Assembly (NCBI GenBank): GCA_002503545.1
Contig: DARY01000006.1
Location: forward strand, 10,393 to 25,931
DNA length: 15,539 nucleotides
From: Candidatus Methanomethylophilus sp. UBA78
GTDB taxonomy: Archaea; Thermoplasmatota; Thermoplasmata; Methanomassiliicoccales; Methanomethylophilaceae
Direction: 5' to 3'
The notes below the pieces were generated by a model that worked only from the letters and a program-made list of their open reading frames with translations, was not told the origin of the DNA and searched no databases. Shown here one piece after another: positions 1-7,320 of the stretch. Position 1 is the first letter of the stretch; each line of letters opens with the position of its first letter. Made by a program: the position numbers and the translations under genes.

Positions 1-30
1 ATATGTCAGGAATCCAGTTGGAAAAATTGC

Positions 31-39
31 ATATTTATA
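31..39 (+). promoter_or_regulatory. TATA box of first DUF4143 ATPase gene
   Basis: ATATTTATA in an A/T-rich stretch, centred about 27 bases before the ATG at 62. This is the usual archaeal TATA-to-start distance, so transcription should begin at or next to the start codon (leaderless mRNA). Position-based call only. Confidence 0.55.
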
Positions 40-59
40 GTACAAAACCTATGTACTAT
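37..59. repeat. 7-bp inverted repeat over the first gene's start (possible operator)
   Basis: ATAGTAC (37-43) and GTACTAT (53-59) are perfect reverse complements with a 9-base spacer. The dyad begins inside the TATA box and ends three bases before the ATG at 62, so a protein bound here would block transcription initiation. Regulation is inferred. Confidence 0.4.
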
Positions 60-61
60 GT

Positions 62-1456
62 ATGCTGAGGCGCAAAATCTACGACGAACTTCTGGAATGG
101 AAGAGAAGAAAAGGTCACAAATGCCTCCTCGTCCGTGGTCAGCGCCAGGTCGGGAAGACTTACATCATAGATTATTTCGCACGGAAGAACTACGGCAGCT
201 ATCTTTACATCGACCTATCGGCGAAAGGGAAAGATGCGGCCGTGTTCGATGGAGAACTGGATGTGGACACCATCATAAGCGCATGGAAGGTCTACCATCC
301 CCGCCTTGACTTCTCCCCGGGGAACACCCTGATCTTCCTGGACGAGATCCAGGAGATGCCCCGCGCCAGACAGGCGCTGAAGCAGTTTACCTTGGACGGA
401 AGATATGACGTCATAGCCTCCGGTTCGCTGATCGATGCCGTGAACAGAACGGGAGACGGCATTCCGTCGATCATACCCGTAGGGTACGAGGAAGAGAAAA
501 GGATGTACGGGTTGGATTTCGAGGAATTCCTGTGGGCAAAGGGAGTGAAACAAGCTACCATCGACCACGTACGCCGTATGATACACGAGAGAACCCCGCT
601 TGAGGAAGCCTATCTCGAAGTAATGCAGTCGTCGTTCAGGGATTACATGATGGTCGGCGGGATGCCGGAGGCGGTATCCGGTTTCCTGACCGATGACGAT
701 TACCGCGGAGCCGACAGGCCCCTGCAGGACATAATAATCCAAAGCAGGGAAGACACCAAGAAGTATGCGGGAGGATACGAAGCCGTCCGGATAGAGAAGT
801 GCTTCGAATCCATTCCTTCCCAACTTTCCGAATCCAACAAGAAATTCATGTATTCCAGAGTGGGCAATGGGAAATCGCGCTCATCGGAAAGGGAGTTCGG
901 GGAGAGCCTCCTGTGGATCGATAAATCCGGTCTCGGCAACTTCTGCTATCAGCTGAGGGAACCATCGATGCCGCTGACCATGCGTAAAAACCCGGACCAG
1001 TTCAAGGTCTACCTGTCGGACACCGGCATGCTGGCACATATGATCGGATACAAGGCGAGGGAAGCCATCTTCGATGGGTTCGACGGATTCAACATGGGTG
1101 CGCTGGTGGAGAACGAAGTCGCCGAGTGCATTACAAAATCCGGATACGTCCCCTATTACTACCGTAAGAACAAGGGGCCCGACATGATGGAAATAGACTT
1201 CGTCATAGAACTCGGAACCGAACTGGCGGTCATCGAGGTGAAATCGGGGAAGACCCGCAATGCGCCGTCGATCGGCAAATTCGACCGGTTCCACCGCAGC
1301 GACCGCAGGATTATGTTCTGCCGCACGAACATAGGGACGGAGGACGGCATCGAGACTTACCCCCTGTTCGCGGCCGCTTTCCTGAAGGATATGCAGAGAC
1401 CCGAACGGGTGCTGCGCCCCGATGATGTACCGGATGCGTTCCGCGAAAAGTCGTAA
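62..1456 (+). CDS. AAA_14/DUF4143 family ATP-binding protein (copy 1)
   Basis: A 464-residue protein of the widespread prokaryotic AAA_14 plus DUF4143 family. Its biochemical role is not established; a DNA-related or toxin/defence-related role is often guessed. Walker A is GQRQVGKT at 26-33 and Walker B ends in D94-E95 within LIFLDEIQ. The mid-protein FEEFLWA and YMMVGGMPEAV blocks are family hallmarks. The C-terminal part has an endonuclease-like PD-(D/E)XK pattern: an ENEVAE helix, then D379 in EIDF and E392-x-K394 in IEVKSG. The length is normal and the frame intact, with a TAA stop. The ATG at 62 is chosen because it lies about 27 bases from a TATA box; an ATG at 58 is in another frame. 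A diverged paralogue starts at 1814. Base composition is lower in G+C than the genes after 3300, suggesting transfer. Family assignment is secure, function unknown. Confidence 0.88.
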   Translation: MLRRKIYDELLEWKRRKGHKCLLVRGQRQVGKTYIIDYFARKNYGSYLYIDLSAKGKDAAVFDGELDVDTIISAWKVYHPRLDFSPGNTLIFLDEIQEMPRARQALKQFTLDGRYDVIASGSLIDAVNRTGDGIPSIIPVGYEEEKRMYGLDFEEFLWAKGVKQATIDHVRRMIHERTPLEEAYLEVMQSSFRDYMMVGGMPEAVSGFLTDDDYRGADRPLQDIIIQSREDTKKYAGGYEAVRIEKCFESIPSQLSESNKKFMYSRVGNGKSRSSEREFGESLLWIDKSGLGNFCYQLREPSMPLTMRKNPDQFKVYLSDTGMLAHMIGYKAREAIFDGFDGFNMGALVENEVAECITKSGYVPYYYRKNKGPDMMEIDFVIELGTELAVIEVKSGKTRNAPSIGKFDRFHRSDRRIMFCRTNIGTEDGIETYPLFAAAFLKDMQRPERVLRPDDVPDAFREKS

Positions 1457-1722
1457 CGGGCCGGCCCAGAATTCGAATTCCGAACGGCCGATCGAATCAG
1501 GCAGAACGGTCCATCATCTGCATACTGGCACATTCACAGAGAACGAACTGGAAGACGATCTTCAACGGAATAGATTGTCTTCGGCAAACGCCGATGCGAC
1601 ACCGACAAATGTCAATGCCTCGCAGGAACAGCATCTGAAAACCGTCGCCGAAAAAAGGCCTTCCGAGTGCGCATCATGTGGACCCAACATCAGACTTTTT
1701 GGGAATTTGCAGATTGACCTAA

Positions 1723-1776
1723 TTTGTTCTGTAGTGGCAAATTTCACATCATCAGTTTGTTCTGTAGTGGCAAATT
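1723..1776. repeat. Two 21-bp direct repeats, 33 bp apart
   Basis: The same 21 bases (core TTTGTTCTGTAGTGGCAAA) occur at 1723-1743 and 1756-1776 with no mismatch, a 33-base start-to-start period. Each copy starts with TTTG and ends with CAAA, giving short inverted ends. The second copy lies 8 bases upstream of the TATA-like box of the 1814 gene, as expected for an archaeal regulator site. A mobile-element end or recombination scar is the alternative. Confidence 0.8.
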
Positions 1777-1784
1777 AGATAATG

Positions 1785-1793
1785 TTTTTATTA
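1785..1793 (+). promoter_or_regulatory. TATA box of second DUF4143 ATPase gene
   Basis: TTTTTATTA centred 25 bases before the ATG at 1814, predicting a leaderless transcript. It sits immediately downstream of the second 21-bp repeat. Confidence 0.5.
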
Positions 1794-1813
1794 ACACTGG
1801 CACATACTGAATT

Positions 1814-3157
1814 ATGGGAGAATTCAAGAGGAAAATATACAAAAAACTTCTTGATTGGAAAACGGAAGACGATGGGACGACTGCGATACTTATAGAGGGC
1901 GCCCGCAGGGTCGGTAAAACCACCGTCGCAAAATCCTTTGCCTCGAACGAATACAAATCCCACATCCTCATCGATTTCTCCGTCCAAAACAAAGCGATAC
2001 TCGAATTGTTCGAGAAATACAGCGACGATCTCGACGATTTCTTCATCCGTCTGGAGTTCGTTACCGGTACCGAATTACACAATCGCAACAGCCTCATAAT
2101 ATTCGACGAAGTCCAATTATTCCCTCCGGCAAGACAGATGATCAAACGTCTGGTCGCAGACCGCAGATACGACTATCTGGAGATTGGCTCCCTGGTCTCC
2201 GTGAAAAAGAACGTACAAGATATTCTGATTCCCTCGGAAGAGGAGCATATCGGCATGTACCCCATGGATTTCGAAGAATTCCTGTGGGCGTTGGGGGATG
2301 AGACTTCCGCAGACCACATCAGACATTATTACGAAGAACTCAAGCCCCTGGGGAGAGAAATGCACGAGAGGATCATGAGACTGTTCCGCATGTACATGAT
2401 CATCGGAGGCATGCCGGGGGTAGTGGACAGATACGTCAAAGAGAAGAGTCTGAAAAACATCGAACGTACAAAGAAAAACATCCTGTCGCTCTACAGAAAC
2501 GACATCATGAAAATTCCGGAGTCCGCCTCGTCCCGCGCCATCAGACTGTTCGAATCCGTCCCGGCATTGCTATCCTCCAAGAAGAAAATAATCATGCCTT
2601 CCAAGATGCAGAAGGGCACCAGGCTGAGGGACTATGTCCGCCCGCTCGTGTGGCTTTCCGAAGCGAAAATACTCAACCTCTGCCGCTGCCAGGCGGACCC
2701 TTCGGCGGTCACGGGACTCGATGTCGATGATTCGAGAATAAAACCGTATCTTCTGGATACCGGACTGCTGATCTCATTGGCGTTCGGAAAGGACAGCGGG
2801 CAGATGGAACGGGTTTACGATGGGCTGCTGCGCGGAAAACTATCGATTAACGAGGGGATGTTCTTCGAGAACGTCGTGGCACAGGAACTGACCGCCCATG
2901 GCCATGACCTGATATTCACGGAATTCAAAACCAAAGAGTCCCAATCCAAATATGAAATCGATTTCCTGCTGCCGGGGCTGGACAGGATTTCGCCGATAGA
3001 GGTCAAATCCGCAAACTCCTCCCAACATAGATCGCTGGATGTGTTCTGTGTCAAGTACCGCAGAAGGACTGAGCGCCCTATGGTGATCCATACCAAGGAT
3101 CTGCGCGTAGACGGCGACATCGTGTACCTGCCTGCATACATGGCGATGCTGCTGTGA
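1814..3157 (+). CDS. AAA_14/DUF4143 family ATP-binding protein (copy 2)
   Basis: A 447-residue member of the same family as the gene at 62, clearly paralogous but much diverged. Both share the RKIY..LL.WK start, the FEEFLWA block and the IIGGMP block. Walker A is GARRVGKT at 29-36 and Walker B has D98-E99 in LIIFDEVQ. The IPSEEEHIGMYPMDF stretch is typical of the family. The C-terminal DUF4143 part keeps ENVVAQE, D383 in EIDF and E396-x-K398 in IEVKS, again a restriction-endonuclease-like pattern. The reading frame is complete, with a TGA stop. Its own TATA box and the 21-bp repeats upstream suggest separate control rather than an operon with copy 1. The cellular role is unknown. G+C is lower than in the downstream core genes. 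Confidence 0.88.
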   Translation: MGEFKRKIYKKLLDWKTEDDGTTAILIEGARRVGKTTVAKSFASNEYKSHILIDFSVQNKAILELFEKYSDDLDDFFIRLEFVTGTELHNRNSLIIFDEVQLFPPARQMIKRLVADRRYDYLEIGSLVSVKKNVQDILIPSEEEHIGMYPMDFEEFLWALGDETSADHIRHYYEELKPLGREMHERIMRLFRMYMIIGGMPGVVDRYVKEKSLKNIERTKKNILSLYRNDIMKIPESASSRAIRLFESVPALLSSKKKIIMPSKMQKGTRLRDYVRPLVWLSEAKILNLCRCQADPSAVTGLDVDDSRIKPYLLDTGLLISLAFGKDSGQMERVYDGLLRGKLSINEGMFFENVVAQELTAHGHDLIFTEFKTKESQSKYEIDFLLPGLDRISPIEVKSANSSQHRSLDVFCVKYRRRTERPMVIHTKDLRVDGDIVYLPAYMAMLL

Positions 3158-3243
3158 TGGACGGTCCCGCCGGCGCAAGGATACGGGATACCGGATTACG
3201 ACAGTATCCGGAGAGGAGTTGTTGGATCGGGGAACCGGCCGCG

Positions 3244-3260
3244 GATGCGGTCTCCGCATC
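3244..3260. repeat. Hairpin between convergent genes
   Basis: GATGCGG (3244-3250), loop TCT, CCGCATC (3254-3260): a perfect 7-bp stem between the ends of the 1814 gene (+) and the aminotransferase (-). A weaker 6-bp stem pairs 3186-3191 with 3204-3209. No long T-run follows on either strand, so a terminator role is only possible. Confidence 0.4.
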
Positions 3261-3291
3261 GTGACCTGCGATCCCTGGATGCGGTGCGGAC

Positions 3292-4482
3292 TCACTGATG
3301 CTTCAGCATGAACTTCTCCAGGAGGTCGTACGCCTCCTCGAGCATGTTCAGGGGAGGCAGCAGGATGGAACGGAAGTGCCCCTGTCCGAACTCCTCACAG
3401 AAACCGGAACCGTGGACCATCACGACACCCGTCTTGTCGATGAGGTCGTAGACGAACTCCTTGTCGGTCTTCCAGTCGGTCAGCTCGACCTTCGGGAATA
3501 TGTAGAGGGCCCCGTGGGGCCTGTTGGCGGTCAGTCCCGGGATCTCGTTGAGCCTCCTGTAGCTGAACTCCGCCCTCTCCTTGAGCTTCCTGTTCATGTC
3601 GACGATGTAGTCCTGCGGGCCCTGCAGCGACACCCTCGCCGCCTCCTGGCACGGGACGTTGGCGCATATCCTCGCACGGAACTGCTTCATCATGCCCTCG
3701 CGGATCTCGTCCATGAGTCCGTTCTTGTCCATGAAATAGCAGTACCCCTGCCTCCATCCCGGCATGAGGTTGACCTTGGAGAATCCGTTCATGATCACCC
3801 TGGGTATGTCGTCCGGGAGACGGGACATGGAGTAGAACTTCCCGTCGAAGACGATCTTGTCGTAGATCTCGTCCGAGATGACGGGGATGTCGTACTCGGC
3901 GGCGATGTCGCCGATCTGGCGGAGGTCCTTCTCCCTGTACACGGCGCCGGTAGGGTTGTTGGGGTTGATGACCACTATGGCCTTGGTCCTGTTGGTGATG
4001 CGGGACCTGATCATGTCCACGTCGGGGGCCCAGTCCTCCTCCTCGATCATCCTGTAGGGGACGGTCTTGCCCTCGTAGAAGTTGATGTACTGGGCGTAGT
4101 TGGGGTAACCGGGGCCGGGGACCAGTATCTCGTCGCCGGGTTCCACGAGTGCGCCCATCATGATGTTTATGCACTCGCTGAGGCCGGCGGTCACGTACAC
4201 GTCCTCCGACTTTATCCTCACGCCGTTCTTCTCGTACTCCCTGTCCACGATGGCCTGTCTCAGATCGAGGTTGCCCTGGGAGTCGCCGTATCCGTTGTCG
4301 GTGTTGTCCACCGCATGCCTGAGGGTGTCCTTGAAGTACTCCGGCGTCTCGAAGTCCCACTTGTTGGGGTCCCCGATGTTGAAGTTGTACATCTTGGTGC
4401 CACGTGCGGCAGCGGCGGCGGCGGGCACGGTTATCTCGCGTATCGCATAGTTCATACCCATCGAGCGCCTGGATGCCTTCAT
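3292..4482 (-). CDS. Pyridoxal-phosphate aminotransferase, class I/II (alanine/aspartate type)
   Basis: A fold-type I PLP enzyme that would move an amino group between an amino acid and a 2-oxo acid in the cytoplasm. Counting from the ATG at 4482 (396 residues), it shows NIGDP near 35-39, the N173-PNNPTG loop, D204 in SDEIYD (contacts the pyridine nitrogen) and FSKVNLMPGWRQGY with K236 as the Schiff-base lysine. It resembles archaeal AlaT/AspC-like enzymes (YAIRE start, GYGDSQG), but the substrate cannot be read from sequence. The in-frame GTG at 4503 is an alternative start giving 403 residues. ATG 4482 is preferred because a TATA box lies about 27 bases upstream and the family normally begins close to this point. 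It is followed by a hairpin region and converges with the DUF4143 gene. Confidence 0.85.
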   Translation of the reverse strand: MKASRRSMGMNYAIREITVPAAAAAARGTKMYNFNIGDPNKWDFETPEYFKDTLRHAVDNTDNGYGDSQGNLDLRQAIVDREYEKNGVRIKSEDVYVTAGLSECINIMMGALVEPGDEILVPGPGYPNYAQYINFYEGKTVPYRMIEEEDWAPDVDMIRSRITNRTKAIVVINPNNPTGAVYREKDLRQIGDIAAEYDIPVISDEIYDKIVFDGKFYSMSRLPDDIPRVIMNGFSKVNLMPGWRQGYCYFMDKNGLMDEIREGMMKQFRARICANVPCQEAARVSLQGPQDYIVDMNRKLKERAEFSYRRLNEIPGLTANRPHGALYIFPKVELTDWKTDKEFVYDLIDKTGVVMVHGSGFCEEFGQGHFRSILLPPLNMLEEAYDLLEKFMLKHQ

Positions 4483-4504
4483 CTTCTTCTGCGTGGCAAT
4501 CACC

Positions 4505-4513
4505 TTATTTTAT
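4505..4513 (-). promoter_or_regulatory. TATA box of aminotransferase gene
   Basis: ATAAAATAA read on the minus strand, about 27 bases upstream of the ATG at 4482. A second TATAAAAT (4533-4540, minus) overlaps the end of the upstream gene and could serve the GTG start at 4503 instead. Confidence 0.45.
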
Positions 4514-4535
4514 GCCGTACATGCAAAAGGACATT

Positions 4536-5165
4536 TTATAGTTTGAGCGTCGGGGCGAGAACGCGGACCTCGTAGAAGACGAGCGGGACCAGAGGGGTCT
4601 TCAGACCGTACATGCGCCTGGACTCGCGGGCGCAGACGCCCTTGGCGGAACGGATGGAGGACCTGAGGGATGCCAGCTCTCCGCGGGCGGCGGCGAGCTC
4701 ACCGTCCTCCCCAGGACCCGATATACCCAGTCTCCTCCTGTCGGAGAGGGCCCTGACCCTGCGGGACAGGACATCCTCCCTCGCCTGCATCTCCGCTATC
4801 TCGGCGTAGCGGCCGGTCTGGTAGGCCCTTATCTCCGCATCCGTCGCCGGCGGATGGCGGCTGGTGACGACCGGCGGCCTGTAACGCAGGTCGAAGAACC
4901 AGACGACCGGCAGCAGGAACACGGACAGCAGGAGCGCCCAGACGGCCGGTGTCCATTCCTTCTCCGCATCGGCCCCTGCGGGGTCCGGGACCCCGATGCC
5001 GACCCCCGTATCGAGGACGGCGGCGTAACCGGCGGACGCCGCCGAGGAGTCTTCCGAATCGCATAGCACCATGGCGGAGAATGCGGCCGTCAGCAGGACC
5101 GATAGGACGGCGGCCGTCACGACGAATTTGGAACGGGTGGGATACACTGACGATACTGACTTCAT
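4536..5165 (-). CDS. Small membrane protein of unknown function, two helices plus coiled coil
   Basis: I do not recognise this 209-residue protein. Hydrophobic segments at about 13-35 and 72-92 look like two membrane helices, or a signal anchor plus one helix. The roughly 36-residue stretch between them is acidic and small-residue-rich and would lie outside the cell. After the second helix comes FDLRYRPP, then a charged, Arg/Glu/Ala-rich region (about 110-185) with coiled-coil character, broken by a glycine/proline patch near 147-154. No catalytic motif is visible. The ATG at 5165 is chosen because GGAAG sits 7 bases upstream and the first helix starts soon after; an in-frame GTG at 5195 would add 10 residues. 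It lies 53 bases upstream of the aminotransferase, which has its own TATA box. Divergent from the PAPS-reductase-like gene. Confidence 0.6.
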   Translation of the reverse strand: MKSVSSVYPTRSKFVVTAAVLSVLLTAAFSAMVLCDSEDSSAASAGYAAVLDTGVGIGVPDPAGADAEKEWTPAVWALLLSVFLLPVVWFFDLRYRPPVVTSRHPPATDAEIRAYQTGRYAEIAEMQAREDVLSRRVRALSDRRRLGISGPGEDGELAAARGELASLRSSIRSAKGVCARESRRMYGLKTPLVPLVFYEVRVLAPTLKL

Positions 5166-5253
5166 TGGACCACTTCCGGATCGGGCGGATCCCACCTTCC
5201 GCCGGGAGACATGCCTGTTTACGGGCGTCCCTTACGCTGCCTGTATCGCAAGG

Positions 5254-5270
5254 GTGTTTTATAAAAACAC
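5254..5270. promoter_or_regulatory. Inverted repeat around a minus-strand TATA box in the divergent promoter
   Basis: GTGTTTT (5254-5260) and AAAACAC (5264-5270) form a perfect 7-bp inverted repeat around ATA. The centre reads TTTATAAAA, a good TATA box for the minus-strand membrane-protein gene (leader of about 70 bases with a Shine-Dalgarno-like GGAAG). It ends 15 bases before the plus-strand TATA box, so a bound regulator could affect both genes. The regulatory role is inferred. Confidence 0.45.
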
Positions 5271-5284
5271 GGCCCGTCCAACAA

Positions 5285-5291
5285 TATAAAT
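5285..5291 (+). promoter_or_regulatory. TATA box of the PAPS-reductase-like gene
   Basis: TATAAAT within AATATAAATCC, centred 22 bases before the ATG at 5310. The spacing predicts a leaderless mRNA, consistent with the absence of a ribosome-binding site. Confidence 0.6.
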
Positions 5292-5309
5292 CCCCCGTCT
5301 TTCTACACA

Positions 5310-7262
5310 ATGAACATGGCCATGACCAAACTGGGCAAGAACCACCTCAGATGGTGCCCCGAGTGCAACCTCCCCATTATGGAATCGAAGGAATGCCCCG
5401 TATGCGGGACCGCCACGTACGTCACGGAGCTGACCCCTCCGGCGGACTCCCGCCCCGCCTTCGACTACGACATCGCAAGGGTCAGGGAGATGGCCGACGG
5501 CTGTTTCGGCGAGGGCTGCGGCAAGGCCCTGATACCGGAGGGGCACCTGGCGGTCATGAACAAGGCCCCGGCCATAGACAGGATGGAGGAGGTGCTGGCG
5601 GACGGGACCGTGGTCGCCACCCTCAGATACGACCTGGGGGCCGGATGGAGGTTCATAATACGCCTCCAGGGGGCCATGAGGATCGCGAAGACCATGACCA
5701 GGGGATGGGTCGTCGTCGAGGACGAGGCCGTGGAGTTCATCAGGCAGAACAGGAACCTCATGGCCCCGGGAGTGGTCGACGCCGACCCCGGCATAAAAGC
5801 CGACGACGAGGTCATAATGGTCACCGCGGACAGGACGGTCGTGGGCACCGGCGTGGCCAAGATGTCCGGGACCGAGATGAGGGAACTGGACCACGGCATA
5901 TCGGTCAAGACCAGGTGGCACAAGCCGGAGACGATGATATCCTCCGATCTGGCACATTCATGGGACGAGGCCGTGGAGGCCAACCGCGGCATCATCGAGA
6001 AGAGGAGGGACGAGGCCGTGGAGTTCATAAGGAAGACCGTGGAGCAGTACGACCTCCCGGCGGTGGTGTCGTTCTCCGGCGGCAAGGACTCCCTGGCCAC
6101 CATGCTGCTCACGATGGATGCGGGGCTGGACCTTAGACCGATGTTCGTCAACACCGGTCTGGAACTGGACGAGACGGTGCAGTACGTCCACGACTTCGCG
6201 AAGAGGCACAACCTGGAACTCATAGAGCAGGAGCCCCCCAAGGACGCCTTCTTCGGCAACCTGGTCTACTTCGGCCCGCCGGCCAAGGACTACAGGTGGT
6301 GCTGCAAGACCAACAAGCTCGGTCCGACCGTCAGCCTCATCACCAGGAACTTCCCGAACGGCGTCCTGTCGTTCATCGGCCAGAGGAAGTACGAATCGGA
6401 GGCGAGGAACGCCAAACCGAGGATCTGGAAGAACCCCTGGACCCCGGGGCAGATCGGCGCCTCCCCCATACAGAACTGGATGGCCATGCACGTCTGGCTC
6501 TACATCTTCTACAAGAAGGAGCCGTTCAACATGTGGTACGCGCACGGCCTGGACAGGATCGGGTGCTTCATGTGCCCGGCGTCGGACATGGCCGACATCG
6601 ACACGGTGTCCCGCGCAAGTTCCAGATACCCGGAATGGGACCGCTACCTGACCGAGTACTCCGGGAAATCGGAGCTCCCGGGGGAGTGGAAGGAGTACGG
6701 GCTGTGGAGATGGAAGAGCGCGCCGCAGTCGGTCAGGGACGAGATCAAGAGGATAACGGGCAGGGAGGTGCCCCCGATGAAGGTGAGGAAGCAGGAGGAT
6801 GAGGACGGGGGTCCCGTCGCGATTAAGGTGCAGGACGGCTACTCGCCGTGCACCCTCGGGTACAGCATCGAGGCGGCCCTCTCCCGGCCGATAGACCTGA
6901 AGAAGCTGGAACCCTTCGCCCACGCCCTCGGATGGGTGGTGCAGCTGAACGAGGAGGAGGACACCCTGACGGCCAACTACGTCACCTTCTACGGTGCGGG
7001 TTCGATCGTGAGCAAGGCGTTCGTGGAGAACGATGCGAGGATCCAGATGGACCGCGCCGCCCAGCTCATCGCCAGGGCCTTCAACTGCGTGGGATGCGGG
7101 CTCTGCGCCGCGAGATGCGAGGCCAAGGCCCTCTACATGGAGGACGGGAAGGTGCACATCCGCGCGGACGACTGCATATTCTGCATGCAGTGCTACGGCC
7201 CGTGCCCGGCCGTCAACTTCGCCCCCTCGGCGAAGGGGAGGGAGGAAGGGTTCGAGGAATGA
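5310..7262 (+). CDS. Zinc-ribbon/PUA/PAPS-reductase-like/ferredoxin fusion protein
   Basis: A 650-residue multidomain protein known from methanogens and other archaea and usually annotated as phosphoadenosine phosphosulfate reductase. Order: zinc ribbon (C16, C19, C29, C32), linker domain, PUA RNA-binding-like domain (about 148-210), PP-loop PAPS-reductase domain with SGGKDS at 256-261, a CFMCPAS cysteine pair further on, then a C-terminal ferredoxin with two CxxCxxCxxxC clusters (C593/596/599/603 and C622/625/628/632). The PP-loop would bind an adenylylated substrate, and the Fe-S clusters could feed electrons. The PUA domain is unexpected in a pure sulfate reductase and raises an RNA-linked role such as tRNA sulfur transfer. 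It begins at a leaderless ATG and is followed 58 bases later by cysE. Domain call firm, physiological substrate uncertain. Confidence 0.85.
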   Translation: MNMAMTKLGKNHLRWCPECNLPIMESKECPVCGTATYVTELTPPADSRPAFDYDIARVREMADGCFGEGCGKALIPEGHLAVMNKAPAIDRMEEVLADGTVVATLRYDLGAGWRFIIRLQGAMRIAKTMTRGWVVVEDEAVEFIRQNRNLMAPGVVDADPGIKADDEVIMVTADRTVVGTGVAKMSGTEMRELDHGISVKTRWHKPETMISSDLAHSWDEAVEANRGIIEKRRDEAVEFIRKTVEQYDLPAVVSFSGGKDSLATMLLTMDAGLDLRPMFVNTGLELDETVQYVHDFAKRHNLELIEQEPPKDAFFGNLVYFGPPAKDYRWCCKTNKLGPTVSLITRNFPNGVLSFIGQRKYESEARNAKPRIWKNPWTPGQIGASPIQNWMAMHVWLYIFYKKEPFNMWYAHGLDRIGCFMCPASDMADIDTVSRASSRYPEWDRYLTEYSGKSELPGEWKEYGLWRWKSAPQSVRDEIKRITGREVPPMKVRKQEDEDGGPVAIKVQDGYSPCTLGYSIEAALSRPIDLKKLEPFAHALGWVVQLNEEEDTLTANYVTFYGAGSIVSKAFVENDARIQMDRAAQLIARAFNCVGCGLCAARCEAKALYMEDGKVHIRADDCIFCMQCYGPCPAVNFAPSAKGREEGFEE

Positions 7263-7320
7263 CGGAGCCGTTAATAGGCAACCCTTAACTACTGTGCCTT
7301 GGATTAAGAGCCTGAGAGAG

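Larger units (their letters stand above)
1457..1813. other. Intergenic spacer between the two DUF4143 genes
   Basis: 357 bases with no convincing gene. A 118-codon open frame covers 1422-1778, but it starts inside the upstream gene, resembles nothing known and is low-complexity, so it is not called. Directly after the TAA stop is a 10-bp perfect palindrome (GGGCCGGCCC, 1458-1467), then a 12-bp palindrome (GAATTCGAATTC, 1469-1480) and a small stem (TCGGC/GCCGA, 1581-1594). The distal end holds a 21-bp direct repeat and the next gene's TATA box. It may be a decayed insertion scar; nothing here proves that. Confidence 0.5.

Noticed and set aside
1723..1776. Possible minimal CRISPR array
   Set aside because: Only two repeats with a 12-base gap; spacers are far too short and no cas genes are present.
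1422..1778. 118-codon open frame in the spacer
   Set aside because: Overlaps the end of the first DUF4143 gene, has no promoter or ribosome site, and its end merely translates the 21-bp repeats.
3298..4575. 425-codon open frame on the + strand
   Set aside because: Exactly antisense to the aminotransferase. The translation is Val/Leu/Asp/His-rich with no motif, an artefact of G/C-rich third positions.
5958..7157. 399-codon open frame on the - strand
   Set aside because: Antisense shadow of the PAPS-reductase-like fusion; no domain or conserved motif.
7033..7320. Longer N-terminus for CysE (start at 7033)
   Set aside because: The extra part is an Arg/Ser/Pro-rich out-of-frame reading of the ferredoxin domain of the upstream gene.
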